Source of the DNA: Stenotrophomonas lactitubi | GTDB taxonomy: Bacteria; Pseudomonadota; Gammaproteobacteria; Xanthomonadales; Xanthomonadaceae | Length of the DNA: 64,000 nt | Direction: 5' to 3' | NCBI RefSeq assembly: GCF_002803515.1 | Contig: NZ_PHQX01000001.1 | Span: forward strand, 2,108,001-2,172,000 | Shown: piece by piece, positions 16,136 through 25,543 of the stretch | How positions within the stretch are numbered: the first letter of the stretch is position 1 | How the letters are laid out: each line of letters opens with the position of its first letter | The notes under the pieces: model-generated | What the model saw: only the letters and a program-made list of their open reading frames with translations | What the model was told of the DNA's origin: nothing | Databases searched by the model: none | Translations under genes and position numbers: made by a program

Positions 16136-18514
16136 TCAGCTCGAGCACCACTCGCATTCGCTGATGTCGATGTCGTTGGAGCGCACGTAGTAGGTGGTCT
16201 TCAGCCCTTCCCGCCAGGCACTCAGGTGCAGCTCCAGCAGCGTGCTGGCGCGGATCGTGCTCGGCACGTAGAGGTTGAAGCTGATCGACTGGTCCACATG
16301 GCGCTGGCGGCGCGCGTTCTGCCGCACACTGGCGAACTGGTCGACCTTGTAGGCGCCCTTCTCGTAGTACGGCCAGGTATCCAGCGACAGCCCGGGTGCA
16401 GCCACCGGCCGCCGGAAGTCCTTCTTTTCCTCGTAGTAGAACGCGCTGTAGATCGGATCGATCGACGCGGTGGAACCCGCGATCTGTGCGGTGCTCATGT
16501 TCGGTGCCACTGCCAGCAGCCAGCCGTTGCGCAGGCCGCTGCTCGCCACCTCGCGCGCAAGACTTTCCCAGGCAGCGCCGCTGTAATCGCGGTCACGGAA
16601 ATAGTTGCCGTTGTGCCAGTCGCTGCCGGCGAACATCGGGTAGCTGCCCTTCTCCTTGGCCAGCTGCGCGCTGGCCTGGATGGTCAGGAAGTTGATGCGT
16701 TCGAACAGGCGATCGGACAGTTCCTCGGCCTCGGGCGATTCCCAGTGGATCGCCTGCTGTGCCAGCAGGTGGTGCCAGCCGAACGTGCCCAGGCCGATGG
16801 CGCGGTACTTGCGGTTGGTGATGGTGGCCTGCGGCACCGGCAGCGCATTGAGATCGATCACGTTGTCGAGCATGCGCACCTGGATCGGAATCAACCGCTC
16901 CAGCACATCCGTGGCCAGCAGATCCTCGGGGGCGGTGATGGCACGGCCGAGGTTGATCGATGACAGGTTGCAGACCACGAAGTCACCGGCACGACGGGTG
17001 GTGACGATCTGGTCGCCGCTGACGATCTCCTGGATCATCCGCGTCGGGCTCATGTTCTGCAGGATCTCGGTGCACAGGTTGCTGGAATAGACCATGCCCG
17101 CGTGCTTGTTCGGGTTCTTCCGGTTCACTTCGTCGCGGTAGAACAGGAACGGGTTACCGGTTTCCAGCTGGCTGAGCATGATCCGCTTGAACAGGTCGAT
17201 CGCCTTCACCGTGCGGCGGCTGATGCGTTCGTCTGCCACCAGTTCGGCGTAGCGGTCGCGGAAGCTGCCCTGCCCGCGCTTCTCGTCGTAGAAGTCCTGC
17301 AGGTACCAGCCCTTGGCCTGCTTCACCTCGTGCGGATCGAACAGGTACCAGTCGGCACGGCGCTCGACGGCCTCCATGAACAGATCGGGCACGCAGATCG
17401 CGGTGAACACATCGTGCGCGCGCAGGCGCTGGTCGCCGTTGTTCAGGCGCAGGTCCATGAAGGCTTCGATGTCGCGATGCCAGATGTCCAGGTACACCGC
17501 CACCGCGCCCTTGCGCTGGCCGAGCTGGTCGACCGACACCGCGGTGTTGTTGAGCTGCTTGATCCACGGCACGACGCCGCCGGACGAGTTGGGCACGCCG
17601 CGGATCGGCGCACCACTGCTGCGCACGTACCCCAGGTACGCACCCACACCGCCGCCGTGCTTGGACACGCGGGCAATATCGGTGTTGGAGTCATAGATGC
17701 CCTGCAGGCTGTCATCGACGGTATCGATGAAGCAGCTCGACAGCTGGCCGCCGACCTTGCCGGCGTTGGCCAGGGTCGGCGTGGCCACCGTCATGTACAG
17801 GTTGGACAGTGCCCAGTAAGCCTCGCCCACCAGCTGCATGCGCCGCACGCGGCCGTTCTCACCCGGCCCGCCCTCGTTCTGCATCAGGTACAGGGCGATG
17901 GTCAGCCAGCGTTCCTGCGGCAGTTCATACACCTCGCGGCTGCGATCGGTGGCCAGATAGCGCGTGGCCAGCAGGTACAGGCCGTTGTAGGCGAACAGAC
18001 GATCGCGCTCGGGGTCGATCATCTCGCCGGCCTGCTGCAGTTCTTCCTTCGAATAGCAGCGCAGGATGTCGTTGCTGTAGATGCCGCGGTCGGCCAGGCT
18101 TTCCTGCAGGCCCACGTAGGAGCCGTATTTCAGGCTGACATCGTAGAAGCGATTGCGGCTGGCACGCTTGTACAGCCGGCGCAGGTACAGGCGTGCGGCA
18201 AACTGTTCCCACTCGGGCGCGACAAGATCGACGCGCGATTCCGCTTCGCGGATCAGCAGATCCACCAGATCATCGGCGCTGATGCTGGGCTTGCGCTCGA
18301 CCATCGCCAGCACCACGCGGCGGTAGTCGGCCACATCCAGCTGTGGCAGCTCGGCATGGATCGTGTCGATGCTGCGCAGCAGGCGTGCCGCATCGTATGG
18401 CAGGCGACGATTGCCGGCTTCCTTGGTGATCCAGGTCGGCACGCGCTCGCCGCTGGCGCGCATGGCGTCGCCGGCGCCGGCCAGGTCGGCCACGCGGAAG
18501 GTACTGTCGGTCAT
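16136..18514 (-). CDS. nrdA: Class I ribonucleotide reductase large subunit
   Basis: 792 residues; the ATG at 18514 (MTDSTFRVADL) is preferred, with longer non-conserved extensions possible. The N-terminal part resembles an ATP-cone (VPTWITKEAGNRRLPYDAARLLRSIDTI). Catalytic cysteines are seen in QLSSCFIDTV, SSNLCTEI and VVCNLSSINLGRA, and the tail ends SECEWCSS with a CxxC redox pair. It reduces NDPs to dNDPs with NrdB. It heads the nrdA-nrdB-flavodoxin-thioredoxin operon, with candidate NrdR boxes about 270 bp upstream. Confidence 0.95.
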   Translation of the reverse strand: MTDSTFRVADLAGAGDAMRASGERVPTWITKEAGNRRLPYDAARLLRSIDTIHAELPQLDVADYRRVVLAMVERKPSISADDLVDLLIREAESRVDLVAPEWEQFAARLYLRRLYKRASRNRFYDVSLKYGSYVGLQESLADRGIYSNDILRCYSKEELQQAGEMIDPERDRLFAYNGLYLLATRYLATDRSREVYELPQERWLTIALYLMQNEGGPGENGRVRRMQLVGEAYWALSNLYMTVATPTLANAGKVGGQLSSCFIDTVDDSLQGIYDSNTDIARVSKHGGGVGAYLGYVRSSGAPIRGVPNSSGGVVPWIKQLNNTAVSVDQLGQRKGAVAVYLDIWHRDIEAFMDLRLNNGDQRLRAHDVFTAICVPDLFMEAVERRADWYLFDPHEVKQAKGWYLQDFYDEKRGQGSFRDRYAELVADERISRRTVKAIDLFKRIMLSQLETGNPFLFYRDEVNRKNPNKHAGMVYSSNLCTEILQNMSPTRMIQEIVSGDQIVTTRRAGDFVVCNLSSINLGRAITAPEDLLATDVLERLIPIQVRMLDNVIDLNALPVPQATITNRKYRAIGLGTFGWHHLLAQQAIHWESPEAEELSDRLFERINFLTIQASAQLAKEKGSYPMFAGSDWHNGNYFRDRDYSGAAWESLAREVASSGLRNGWLLAVAPNMSTAQIAGSTASIDPIYSAFYYEEKKDFRRPVAAPGLSLDTWPYYEKGAYKVDQFASVRQNARRQRHVDQSISFNLYVPSTIRASTLLELHLSAWREGLKTTYYVRSNDIDISECEWCSS

Positions 18515-18782
18515 GGTGGTGGAACTCCAGGCTCGTACGCGCGTCGGCGCCCGATGCCATGGCGGCCCTGCACGCGATACCGGCGCGCGGAGCGAACGGG
18601 TGAAGTGCCAGGGTGCAGGAACGTAGGTCGTCGGCATCTGCCTGCGCCTGCGGCCGGTATCCGGGCCGTGGGGGCGACCTGCGTCCGCACGATGGCGGCC
18701 GCGTCGACACGGCAAGCCTTCAGGGGCGGGCCGCGGGACGTTTGCTGCATGTCCGGCGGCGGCGGCTGACCGGGAGTGACAG
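18515..18782. other. Long leader region upstream of nrdA
   Basis: About 270 bp with no convincing gene; the open frames here are high-GC artefacts. It lies between the candidate NrdR boxes and the nrdA start, so it would be an unusually long 5' untranslated region if transcription begins near the boxes. No riboswitch fold was recognised. Confidence 0.35.
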
Positions 18783-18830
18783 CCACAACATAGTGGGGAT
18801 GTTCGGAGTCGTCAACACAAGATGCAGTAA
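18783..18830. promoter_or_regulatory. Two NrdR-like boxes, 32 bp apart
   Basis: CCACAACATAGTGGGG (18783-18798) and ACACAAGATGCAGTAA (18815-18830) each match 11 of 16 positions of the NrdR consensus (ACACWATATATWGTGT). Their starts are 32 bp apart, three helical turns, the usual spacing of paired NrdR boxes. They lie between nrdA (leftward) and the dehydrogenase gene (rightward). NrdR would repress ribonucleotide reductase genes. The nrdR gene is not in the window. Confidence 0.5.
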
Positions 18831-18944
18831 TCACGTCATGTCGCGACCATCGGTCGCAGGATGCCGTGTTGCACCTCCATCACCTTGTTGACGCCGCACA
18901 CGTCCCCAGTTCGGTATCACATCAACTTTTCCGGAACACCGCTC

Positions 18945-19922
18945 ATGCGCGCTGCCCAGTACTCCTCCTTCGGCGACCCGGCCGACGTCCTTGCCGTTGC
19001 CGACGCCGCACTGCCCGAACCCGGCCCCGGCGAGGTGCGCATCCGCACCGTGCTCGCCTCGATCCACAACCACGACCTGCTGACCGTGCGTGGCCTGTAC
19101 GGCTACAAGCCGACGTTGCCGGCCATCGGTGGCAGCGAAGCACTGGGCGTGGTCGATGCGCTCGGCGAGGGCGTCGATGGCCTGCAGATCGGCCAGCGTG
19201 TTGCCGCTGCCTCGGTGCACGGCACCTGGGCCGAAGCGTTCATCGCGCCGGCGCGGATGGTGATCCCGATGCCGGAGTCGATCCCCGACGAAATGGCCGC
19301 ACAGCTGATCGCGATGCCGCTGAGCGCGCTGATGCTGCTGGAGTTCCTGCGCGTCGAGCCGGGCCAGTGGGTCGTGCAGAACACCGCCAACGGTGCCGTC
19401 GGCAAGTCGCTGGCGATGCTGGCAAAGGCGCGCGGCGTGCACGTGGCCAACCTGGTGCGCAACGCGGAAGCGGTGGCGCAGCTGCAGGCGCTCGGCATCG
19501 ATCACGTGTTCGATACCTCGGTGGACGGCTGGAAGGACCGCGTGCGCGAAGCCACCGGCGAAGCACAGGCCGCGGCTGCGGTCGATTCCATCGGTGGCGA
19601 TGCCAGCGGCGACCTGGTCGACCTGCTCGGTCACCACGGCACCCTGGTCTCGTTCGGCGTGATGAGCGGCGAGCCGATGCGCATTCCCGCCGGTGGCCTG
19701 ATCTACAAGGAAGCCACGGTGAAGGGCTTCTGGGGCAGCAAGGTCAGCCAGGCGATGGCGGTGGAAGACAAGCGCAGGCTGGTTGGCGAGCTGCTGAAGC
19801 GCGCGGCCGGCGGTGAACTGACCTTGCCGGTGGAGCGGATCTTCGCCCTGGACGACATCGCCCAGGCCGCAAAGGCCGGTGCTGGCTCGGGTCGCAATGG
19901 CAAGGTGCTGCTGCGCCCTTGA
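18945..19922 (+). CDS. Zinc-independent medium-chain dehydrogenase / quinone oxidoreductase
   Basis: 325 residues, ATG at 18945. MDR-family plan: GroES-like N-domain (LPEPGPGEVRIRTVLASIHNHDLLTVRGLYGYKPTLPAIGGSEALGVV), then a Rossmann domain with NTANGAVGKSLAMLAKARG as the NADP-binding loop. A tail helix follows (FALDDIAQAAKAG). The catalytic zinc ligands of alcohol dehydrogenases are absent, as in quinone reductases and enoyl reductases. It probably reduces an alpha,beta-unsaturated carbonyl or quinone with NADPH. Confidence 0.85.
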   Translation: MRAAQYSSFGDPADVLAVADAALPEPGPGEVRIRTVLASIHNHDLLTVRGLYGYKPTLPAIGGSEALGVVDALGEGVDGLQIGQRVAAASVHGTWAEAFIAPARMVIPMPESIPDEMAAQLIAMPLSALMLLEFLRVEPGQWVVQNTANGAVGKSLAMLAKARGVHVANLVRNAEAVAQLQALGIDHVFDTSVDGWKDRVREATGEAQAAAAVDSIGGDASGDLVDLLGHHGTLVSFGVMSGEPMRIPAGGLIYKEATVKGFWGSKVSQAMAVEDKRRLVGELLKRAAGGELTLPVERIFALDDIAQAAKAGAGSGRNGKVLLRP

Positions 19923-19941
19923 TGGCTTGGCACACCTTTCT

Positions 19942-19999
19942 GTAGAGCCGAGCCATGCTCGGCTGCTTTCCCTCCGGCGTGCGGACCAACGGTCCGCAC
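19942..19999. repeat. SMAG unit and second palindrome downstream of the dehydrogenase
   Basis: GTAGAGCCGAGCCATGCTCGGC (19942-19963) and GTGCGGACCAACGGTCCGCAC (19979-19999). The second stem also appears downstream at 22839-22859, so it is a dispersed unit. Confidence 0.7.
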
Positions 20000-20145
20000 C
20001 CACCGGAGCACAGGCCACTCCGCCAAGGGCGGTGACTTTCGTTAAGAACCTGTGATGTATAACTGAATGCGCTTTCGTCATTGGAAGGCGCACTGACCCG
20101 CGTGCGGTACTGACGGCTCCTCCCCCGTTTGGCGTAGTCGCTTCC

Positions 20146-22767
20146 ATGTATCGCACCACCCTGCTTTCCAGCGCGGTCGCGCTGGCCCTCGTCGCCGGCA
20201 CTGCCGGCGCCGCTGAAACCGCCGATACCGGCAAGGACAGCACCACCCTCGGCACCGTGCTGGTGACCGGCTCGAACATCAAGCGCAGCGACACCGCCGG
20301 CCCCAATCCGGTGCAGATCGTCACCCGCGAGCAGATCCTGCAGACCGGCCGCTCCACCCTTACCGACGTGCTGCGCAACCTGTCGGCCAACGCCGGCAAC
20401 AGCTTCGACGAACAGTACACCGGCAGCTTCGCTGCGGGCTCGGCGTCGATCGGCCTGCGCGGCCTGTCACCGAAGAACACGCTGGTGCTGGTCAACGGCT
20501 ACCGCGTGGCCAACTTCGGCTTCGCGCTCAACACCCAGGACACCTTCGTCGACCTCAACGCGCTGCCGATCAGCGCGGTCGAGCGCATCGAAGTGCTGAA
20601 GGATGGCGCCTCGGCGGTGTACGGCTCGGACGCCATCGCCGGCGTCATCAACATCATCCTGCGCCGTGATTTCCAGGGCGTGGAAGTCGGCGGTGGCTTC
20701 GGCACCGCCACCCACGGCGGTTTGAACGAGCGCAAGGCCAACCTGCTGGCCGGCTTCGGTGACCTCGAGCAGCAGGGCTGGAACGTGCTGTTCGGGCTGG
20801 ACCTGCTCAAGCGCGACCGCCTCGATGCTGACCAGCGCGCGTACACCCGCGACGGCGATTTCCGCGACAAGCCCGGTGGCCGCCTCGCCGGCTGGTCCAC
20901 GGCCGGTGGCAACTGGCTGTCCAATCCACGTGCGCCGCAGCCGTTCTCGCCCTGCCCCGATGGCAGCGAGCTGCGTCCCTACAGTGACTTCGGCAGCACC
21001 CTGCCCGGCCAGGCCTGCGCCTTCAACGCGCAGCCATTCAAGACCCTGCAGCCCGGCGCCGAGCGCCTGCAGGCGTCGTTGAGCGCGACCTACCGCTTCA
21101 ACGACAGCATCGAAGCCTTCGCTGATGTGCTGTACAGCCACAACAAGGCCGACCAGATCTTCAGCGCGCCGCTGACGGTCGGCCCTGGCCTGCGTGCCTA
21201 CAATCCCGCCACCGGCACGTTGACCGATATCGCCGCCGTGCTGCCGGTCGGCCATCCGAACAATCCGGGCAGCGCGCCGCTGCCGTTCGAATACACCTTC
21301 TTCGATCTCGGCCCGCGCCTGAAGGACAACACCCAGGTGTTCTACCGCGCCCTGGCCGGCGTGCGTGGCACCGGTGAACGCTGGGACTGGGAAGTGGCCG
21401 CACTGACCTCGCAGAGCGCGCAGCGCGAGTACGTGGACAACTTCGTGGACCGCTACGCCTTCCAGCAGATCCTGCGCGATGGCAGCTACAACTTCCTCGA
21501 TCCGTCCAGCACGCCGGGCGCACTGGACGACCTGCGCCTGCAGACCAAGCGTCCGGGCTGGTACAAGCTGCATTCGCTCAACATCAAGGCATCGACCTCG
21601 TTGTGGGAACTGCCGGCCGGTGCGATCGGCTTCGCCTGGGGCGCGGAATTCCGCAAGGAATCGCTGGACGCGCGCACCAGTGCGCAGGTGCTGTCCGGTA
21701 CCGAGCTGCGCCCGGCGATCAACATCGTCGACGGCGAACGCCAGGTCAGTGCCGCCTATGCCGAGTTCAGCGTGCCGCTGCACCGCACGCTGGAGCTGCA
21801 GGTGGCCGGTCGCGGTGACCACTACGATGACTTCGGCAAGGCGTTCTCGCCGAAGTTCGCGCTGCGCTGGCAGCCGCTGGACAGCCTGCTGCTGCGCGGC
21901 TCGTTCTCGCGTGGCTTCCGAGCACCTTCACTGCCGGAGATCGCACCGGGGCAGACCATCAGCTACGGCTCGGTGGTCGATCCGTTCGATCCGCTGCAGC
22001 CCGGTGGCAGCCGTGGCGTGACCAACCTGCGCACCGGCAATCCGGACCTGAAAGCCGAACGCTCGCGCAACCTCAATGTCGGCGCGGTGTGGTCACCGGA
22101 TGCCGATTCCAGCATCGGCCTGGACTGGTACCGCATCGAGCAGGACAACCTGGTCAAGCCGGACAGCGCGCAGTTCATCGTCAACAACCCGGACCTGTTC
22201 CCCGGCCGCGTGCAGCGCGATGCACAGGGCCGCATCCAGATCATCACCAACCAGTACGCGAACCAGGGCGAGCTGACCACCTCGGGCATCGACCTGGAAG
22301 CGAACCGTACTTTCCGCACCGATGGCTGGGGCAACTTCACCGTGGCTGGCAGCTGGACCCACCTGCTCAGCTTCAAGCAGCCGCTGGTGGCTGGACAGGC
22401 GCCCTATGACGGCGCCGGCAACAACCGCCATGGCGCGCTGCCACGCACGCGCGGCACCACGTCGTTGAACTGGGCGGTGGGTGACTGGAGCAGCACGCTG
22501 AGCCTGCAGTACGTGAGCGGCTATGACCAGCGCGTGGCCACCGCCACCAGCAATCCGGGCCTGCGCGACAAGGTCAAGCCATACCATCAGCTGGACCTGT
22601 ACGTGGCCTACGAGGGCATTCCGAAGACCACGCTGTCACTGTCGGTGCTGAACCTGACCGACAAGGATCCGCCGTTCGATCCGGCCGGCGGCTCCAGCGG
22701 CTTCGACATCAGCCAGTACAACCTGCGCGGTCAGTTCGTTTCGCTGGGCGCGCGCTACCGGTTCTGA
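20146..22767 (+). CDS. TonB-dependent receptor (large, NPVQ-type plug)
   Basis: 873 residues with a signal peptide (MYRTTLLSSAVALALVAGTAGAAE). The plug shows VLVTGSNIKRSDTAGPNPVQIVTREQI, the TonB-box-proximal layout common in xanthomonad receptors, then GLRGLSPKNTLVLVNGYRV and VERIEVLKDGASAVYGSDAIAGVINIIL. The barrel ends with LRGQFVSLGARYRF. Receptors of this form take up large or polymer-derived nutrients rather than classic siderophores. No partner gene lies next to it, so the substrate is unknown. Confidence 0.9.
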   Translation: MYRTTLLSSAVALALVAGTAGAAETADTGKDSTTLGTVLVTGSNIKRSDTAGPNPVQIVTREQILQTGRSTLTDVLRNLSANAGNSFDEQYTGSFAAGSASIGLRGLSPKNTLVLVNGYRVANFGFALNTQDTFVDLNALPISAVERIEVLKDGASAVYGSDAIAGVINIILRRDFQGVEVGGGFGTATHGGLNERKANLLAGFGDLEQQGWNVLFGLDLLKRDRLDADQRAYTRDGDFRDKPGGRLAGWSTAGGNWLSNPRAPQPFSPCPDGSELRPYSDFGSTLPGQACAFNAQPFKTLQPGAERLQASLSATYRFNDSIEAFADVLYSHNKADQIFSAPLTVGPGLRAYNPATGTLTDIAAVLPVGHPNNPGSAPLPFEYTFFDLGPRLKDNTQVFYRALAGVRGTGERWDWEVAALTSQSAQREYVDNFVDRYAFQQILRDGSYNFLDPSSTPGALDDLRLQTKRPGWYKLHSLNIKASTSLWELPAGAIGFAWGAEFRKESLDARTSAQVLSGTELRPAINIVDGERQVSAAYAEFSVPLHRTLELQVAGRGDHYDDFGKAFSPKFALRWQPLDSLLLRGSFSRGFRAPSLPEIAPGQTISYGSVVDPFDPLQPGGSRGVTNLRTGNPDLKAERSRNLNVGAVWSPDADSSIGLDWYRIEQDNLVKPDSAQFIVNNPDLFPGRVQRDAQGRIQIITNQYANQGELTTSGIDLEANRTFRTDGWGNFTVAGSWTHLLSFKQPLVAGQAPYDGAGNNRHGALPRTRGTTSLNWAVGDWSSTLSLQYVSGYDQRVATATSNPGLRDKVKPYHQLDLYVAYEGIPKTTLSLSVLNLTDKDPPFDPAGGSSGFDISQYNLRGQFVSLGARYRF

Positions 22768-22777
22768 TTGAACAGCA

Positions 22778-22801
22778 GGGGCGGCGGTGATGCGCCGCCC
22801 C
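22778..22801 (+). terminator. Strong GC hairpin after the TonB receptor gene
   Basis: GGGGCGGCG-GTGATG-CGCCGCCCC begins 11 bp after the stop codon: a 9-bp perfect stem with a 6-base loop. No T-run follows, so it may work as a Rho-independent end only weakly or as a 3' stabiliser. Confidence 0.5.
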
Positions 22802-22810
22802 GTTCGCGTT

Positions 22811-22886
22811 GCCGGCCAGCGGCCGGCTCTACAGGAGTGTGCGGACCAACGGTCCGCACCCACCGAAGGCCGGGCCATGCCCGGCG
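22811..22886. repeat. Three SMAG-like palindromes before the betT end
   Basis: A unit ending CTAC with the stem GCCGGCC/GGCCGGC (22811-22833), GTGCGGACC/GGTCCGCAC (22839-22859) and GGCCGGGCCATGCCCGGC (22869-22886). They separate two convergent genes. Confidence 0.65.
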
Positions 22887-22894
22887 TGGCGGCA

Positions 22895-24874
22895 TCAACG
22901 GCTCAGGTGCAGGAACTGCAGGTGCCGTTCGTACTGGCTGATGATGTCGTTGATGATCTGCTTGCGGTTGTAACCGACCAGGTCGTAATCCTGGCTGCCC
23001 TCGTACAGATGTACTTCGGCACGGTAGTAGCGCTGGTTGCGCAGCTGCTGCGCGGCGAAGGACGGGGTCAGGTAGCCACTGAGGATCACCCGGTACAGGA
23101 AGTCCTGCTGCTCGCCGTGGTTGACCGACAGTTCCATGTCGCCCGCTTCGAAGCGAGTCTGCACGTCCCAGCCCTGCTCACCCAGCTGCTCGGCCACCGC
23201 CTCCATCGCCGGCTTCACCGTGTCGTCCATGAAGCGGTACACCTGGTCGCGTACCGGGAAGTTCATGGCCTGGGTCAGGCGCTGGCGCCAGCCCTGGTGG
23301 TGGCGATCATCGCCGATCAGCGGCGATGGCCTGAACTGCTGCGCGCGCTTGCGGTGCGACTCGTCACTGAAGGCACGGGTCAGGCCCCACATCATCAACA
23401 GCAGCACCGCCGAGAACGGCAACGATGCCAGCACCACCGCTGATTTCAAGGCATCGATGCTGCCGGCCAGCAGCAGGCCAGCGGTCAGCACCGCGATCAC
23501 CGTGCCCCAGAACACACGCAGCCAGCGCGGGCCATCGTCCTCTGGCGCGCCGCCATGCGAGGACAGCGTGGACAGCACCACCGCGCCGGAATCGGCGGAC
23601 GTCACGAAGAAGATGAAGCTGACCAGCACGGTCACCCCGATCACCGCCTTGCTCCACGGGTAGCCATCCAGCAGCGCATACAGCACCGTCGGTGGATCAT
23701 CCACCGCCAGCTGCGCCAACTGCTGCTGGCCATGGTGCAGCACCTGGTCCAGCGCGCTGTTGCCGAAGATCGACAGCCACGCCAGGGTGAAACCCAGCGG
23801 AATCAGCAGCACGCCGAACACGAATTCGCGGATGGTGCGGCCGCGCGAGATGCGCGCGATGAACAGGCCGACGAACGGCGCCCAGCCGATCCACCAGGCC
23901 CAGTAGAACACCGTCCAGCCGCCCAGCCATTCCGGACGGCCACCATAGGCGTACACGTCGAAACTCTTGCCTACCACGCTGCCCAGGTAATCGCCCAGGT
24001 TCTGCATCAGCGTACTGAGCAGGTACTGGGTGGGGCCGGCGCACAGCATGAACAGCACCAGCGCGATCGCCAGCAGCATGTTGATGTTGGCCATCCAGCG
24101 CACGCCCTTCTCCACCCCGGACACCGCCACTGCGACGGCCGCGCCCATCATCGCCACCACCAGCAGGATCTGCACCAGGTTGGAGTGCGGCACATTGAAC
24201 AGGTGCGACAGGCCGGCGTTGAGATGCAGCACGCCGAAGCCCATGTCCGCACCGATGCCGAACACCGTGGCGACGATACCCAAGGCGTCGACGGTGTAAC
24301 CGATCGGGCCGTTGATGCGCTTGCCGATCAGGGGATACAGCGCCGAGCGCAAGGCCAATGGCAGGTTGTGCCGGTAGGCGAAATAGGCCATCGCCATCGC
24401 CGCCAGCGCGAACACGCCCCAGCCATGCAGGCCCCAGTGCAGGAACAGCAGCTGCATGGCCTGGCGTGCACCGGCTTCGCCCGCTGCGCCATCACCCTGT
24501 GGCGGCTGCAGGTAGTGGGTCAGCGGTTCGGAAACGCAGAAGAAGAACAGGGTGATGCTGATGCCTGCAGCGAACAGCATGCCGGCCCAGGAGAGGTAGC
24601 TGAACTCCGGTTCGTCATGGTCGGCACCGAGCTTGATACCGCCGTACTTGGACAACGCCACGCCGACCACGAACACCAGGTACAGGGTCATCGCCAGCAG
24701 GTAGTACCAGCCGACGTTGAGGGCGGCCCAGTCCTGCGCCTTGACCAGCAGGCGACCGGCGCCGAGTGGAAACAGGCTGACGAACAGTGCGAAGGCAACG
24801 ACAACGATCGCCGCGAAGGCGAAGACGGGCCGCAGGGTTCGCACCGGCTGATGTTGAGGCTCCAGTGCTTCCAT
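22895..24874 (-). CDS. betT: BCCT-family choline/betaine transporter, BetT-like
   Basis: 659 residues with about twelve membrane helices. The BCCT tryptophan-rich signature is seen at WTVFYWAWWIGWAPFVGLFIARISRGRTIREFV (about residues 325-357). The cytoplasmic C-terminal tail is long (about 150 residues from RAFSDESHRKRAQQF), as in osmosensing BetT proteins. It takes up choline for glycine betaine synthesis using the proton gradient. No bet genes lie nearby, and the promoter shows no obvious BetI site. Confidence 0.88.
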   Translation of the reverse strand: MEALEPQHQPVRTLRPVFAFAAIVVVAFALFVSLFPLGAGRLLVKAQDWAALNVGWYYLLAMTLYLVFVVGVALSKYGGIKLGADHDEPEFSYLSWAGMLFAAGISITLFFFCVSEPLTHYLQPPQGDGAAGEAGARQAMQLLFLHWGLHGWGVFALAAMAMAYFAYRHNLPLALRSALYPLIGKRINGPIGYTVDALGIVATVFGIGADMGFGVLHLNAGLSHLFNVPHSNLVQILLVVAMMGAAVAVAVSGVEKGVRWMANINMLLAIALVLFMLCAGPTQYLLSTLMQNLGDYLGSVVGKSFDVYAYGGRPEWLGGWTVFYWAWWIGWAPFVGLFIARISRGRTIREFVFGVLLIPLGFTLAWLSIFGNSALDQVLHHGQQQLAQLAVDDPPTVLYALLDGYPWSKAVIGVTVLVSFIFFVTSADSGAVVLSTLSSHGGAPEDDGPRWLRVFWGTVIAVLTAGLLLAGSIDALKSAVVLASLPFSAVLLLMMWGLTRAFSDESHRKRAQQFRPSPLIGDDRHHQGWRQRLTQAMNFPVRDQVYRFMDDTVKPAMEAVAEQLGEQGWDVQTRFEAGDMELSVNHGEQQDFLYRVILSGYLTPSFAAQQLRNQRYYRAEVHLYEGSQDYDLVGYNRKQIINDIISQYERHLQFLHLSR

Positions 24875-25026
24875 GGGCAGCCATCTCCGGATCGATCAGA
24901 AAGTAAGCCGGCGGATTCTGGATGAACAGCAGTGGACACAGGATGAAGTCGTGGCACCGCGCAGGCATGATCCTGCCCCCATCCGTGTTACTCGCGCGCC
25001 TGCACGGCGCGCGCGCCGCTCCGGCC

Positions 25027-25407
25027 TTACTGCATCACATGCACGGCGCACAGCTTGTTGCCGTCCGGATCACGCAGGTAGGCCAGGTACAACTGGCGCC
25101 CTGCCTTCTGCCGCACGCCAGCCGGGTCTTCCACCGCAGTACCGCCATGGGCCACGCCCGCTTCCTGCCAGGCATGCACCGCCTGTGGGTCTGCCAGCGC
25201 AAAGCCGATGGTGCCACCGTTGGCGTGGCATGCCGCCTGTCCATCGATGGGCGGAATGACCATGAACATGCGCCCATCCTTGATGTAGACCAGCTTGCCC
25301 TCGTCATCGAACACGCCTGTGCGGGCGCCGACGGCGGTGAACAACGCATCGTAGAAGCGACGGGAGATCTCCATGTCGTTGGTTCCGACGGTGACGTGAC
25401 TGAACAT
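25027..25407 (-). CDS. VOC-family (glyoxalase/bleomycin resistance fold) protein
   Basis: 126 residues, ATG at 25407. It opens MFSHVTVGTNDMEISRRFYDALF, a standard vicinal oxygen chelate start with a metal-ligand histidine. It ends YLAYLRDPDGNKLCAVHV, where D-P-D-G-N-K is the usual second-half motif. It is a single-domain enzyme or binding protein of unknown substrate. Confidence 0.85.
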   Translation of the reverse strand: MFSHVTVGTNDMEISRRFYDALFTAVGARTGVFDDEGKLVYIKDGRMFMVIPPIDGQAACHANGGTIGFALADPQAVHAWQEAGVAHGGTAVEDPAGVRQKAGRQLYLAYLRDPDGNKLCAVHVMQ

Positions 25408-25507
25408 GCGGGCACTCCGTTGCGGGAAAGCCCAAGTGTCGGCCACCGCATCGACGACGGCAACGGCGCCGGCCGCCGTGGGTTTGTCGCGGGCGCCTTC
25501 ACGCGAC

Positions 25508-25526
25508 TATAATGGGAATCATTCTC
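25508..25526. promoter_or_regulatory. Fur box upstream of the FecI-type sigma gene
   Basis: The 19 bases starting TATAATGGGAATC match the Fur consensus at 15 of 19 positions. The box lies 18 bp before the sigma factor start, so Fur-iron would repress the whole signalling trio. Confidence 0.7.
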
Positions 25527-25543
25527 ATTGACGATTGAATCCG

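Noticed and set aside
14777..16963. 728-codon plus-strand frame across the nrd operon
   Set aside because: Antisense of nrdB and nrdA; no independent motif.
25535..25543. TTG start for the FecI-type sigma, three codons before the ATG
   Set aside because: ATG at 25544 is a better start codon and the added residues are not conserved.
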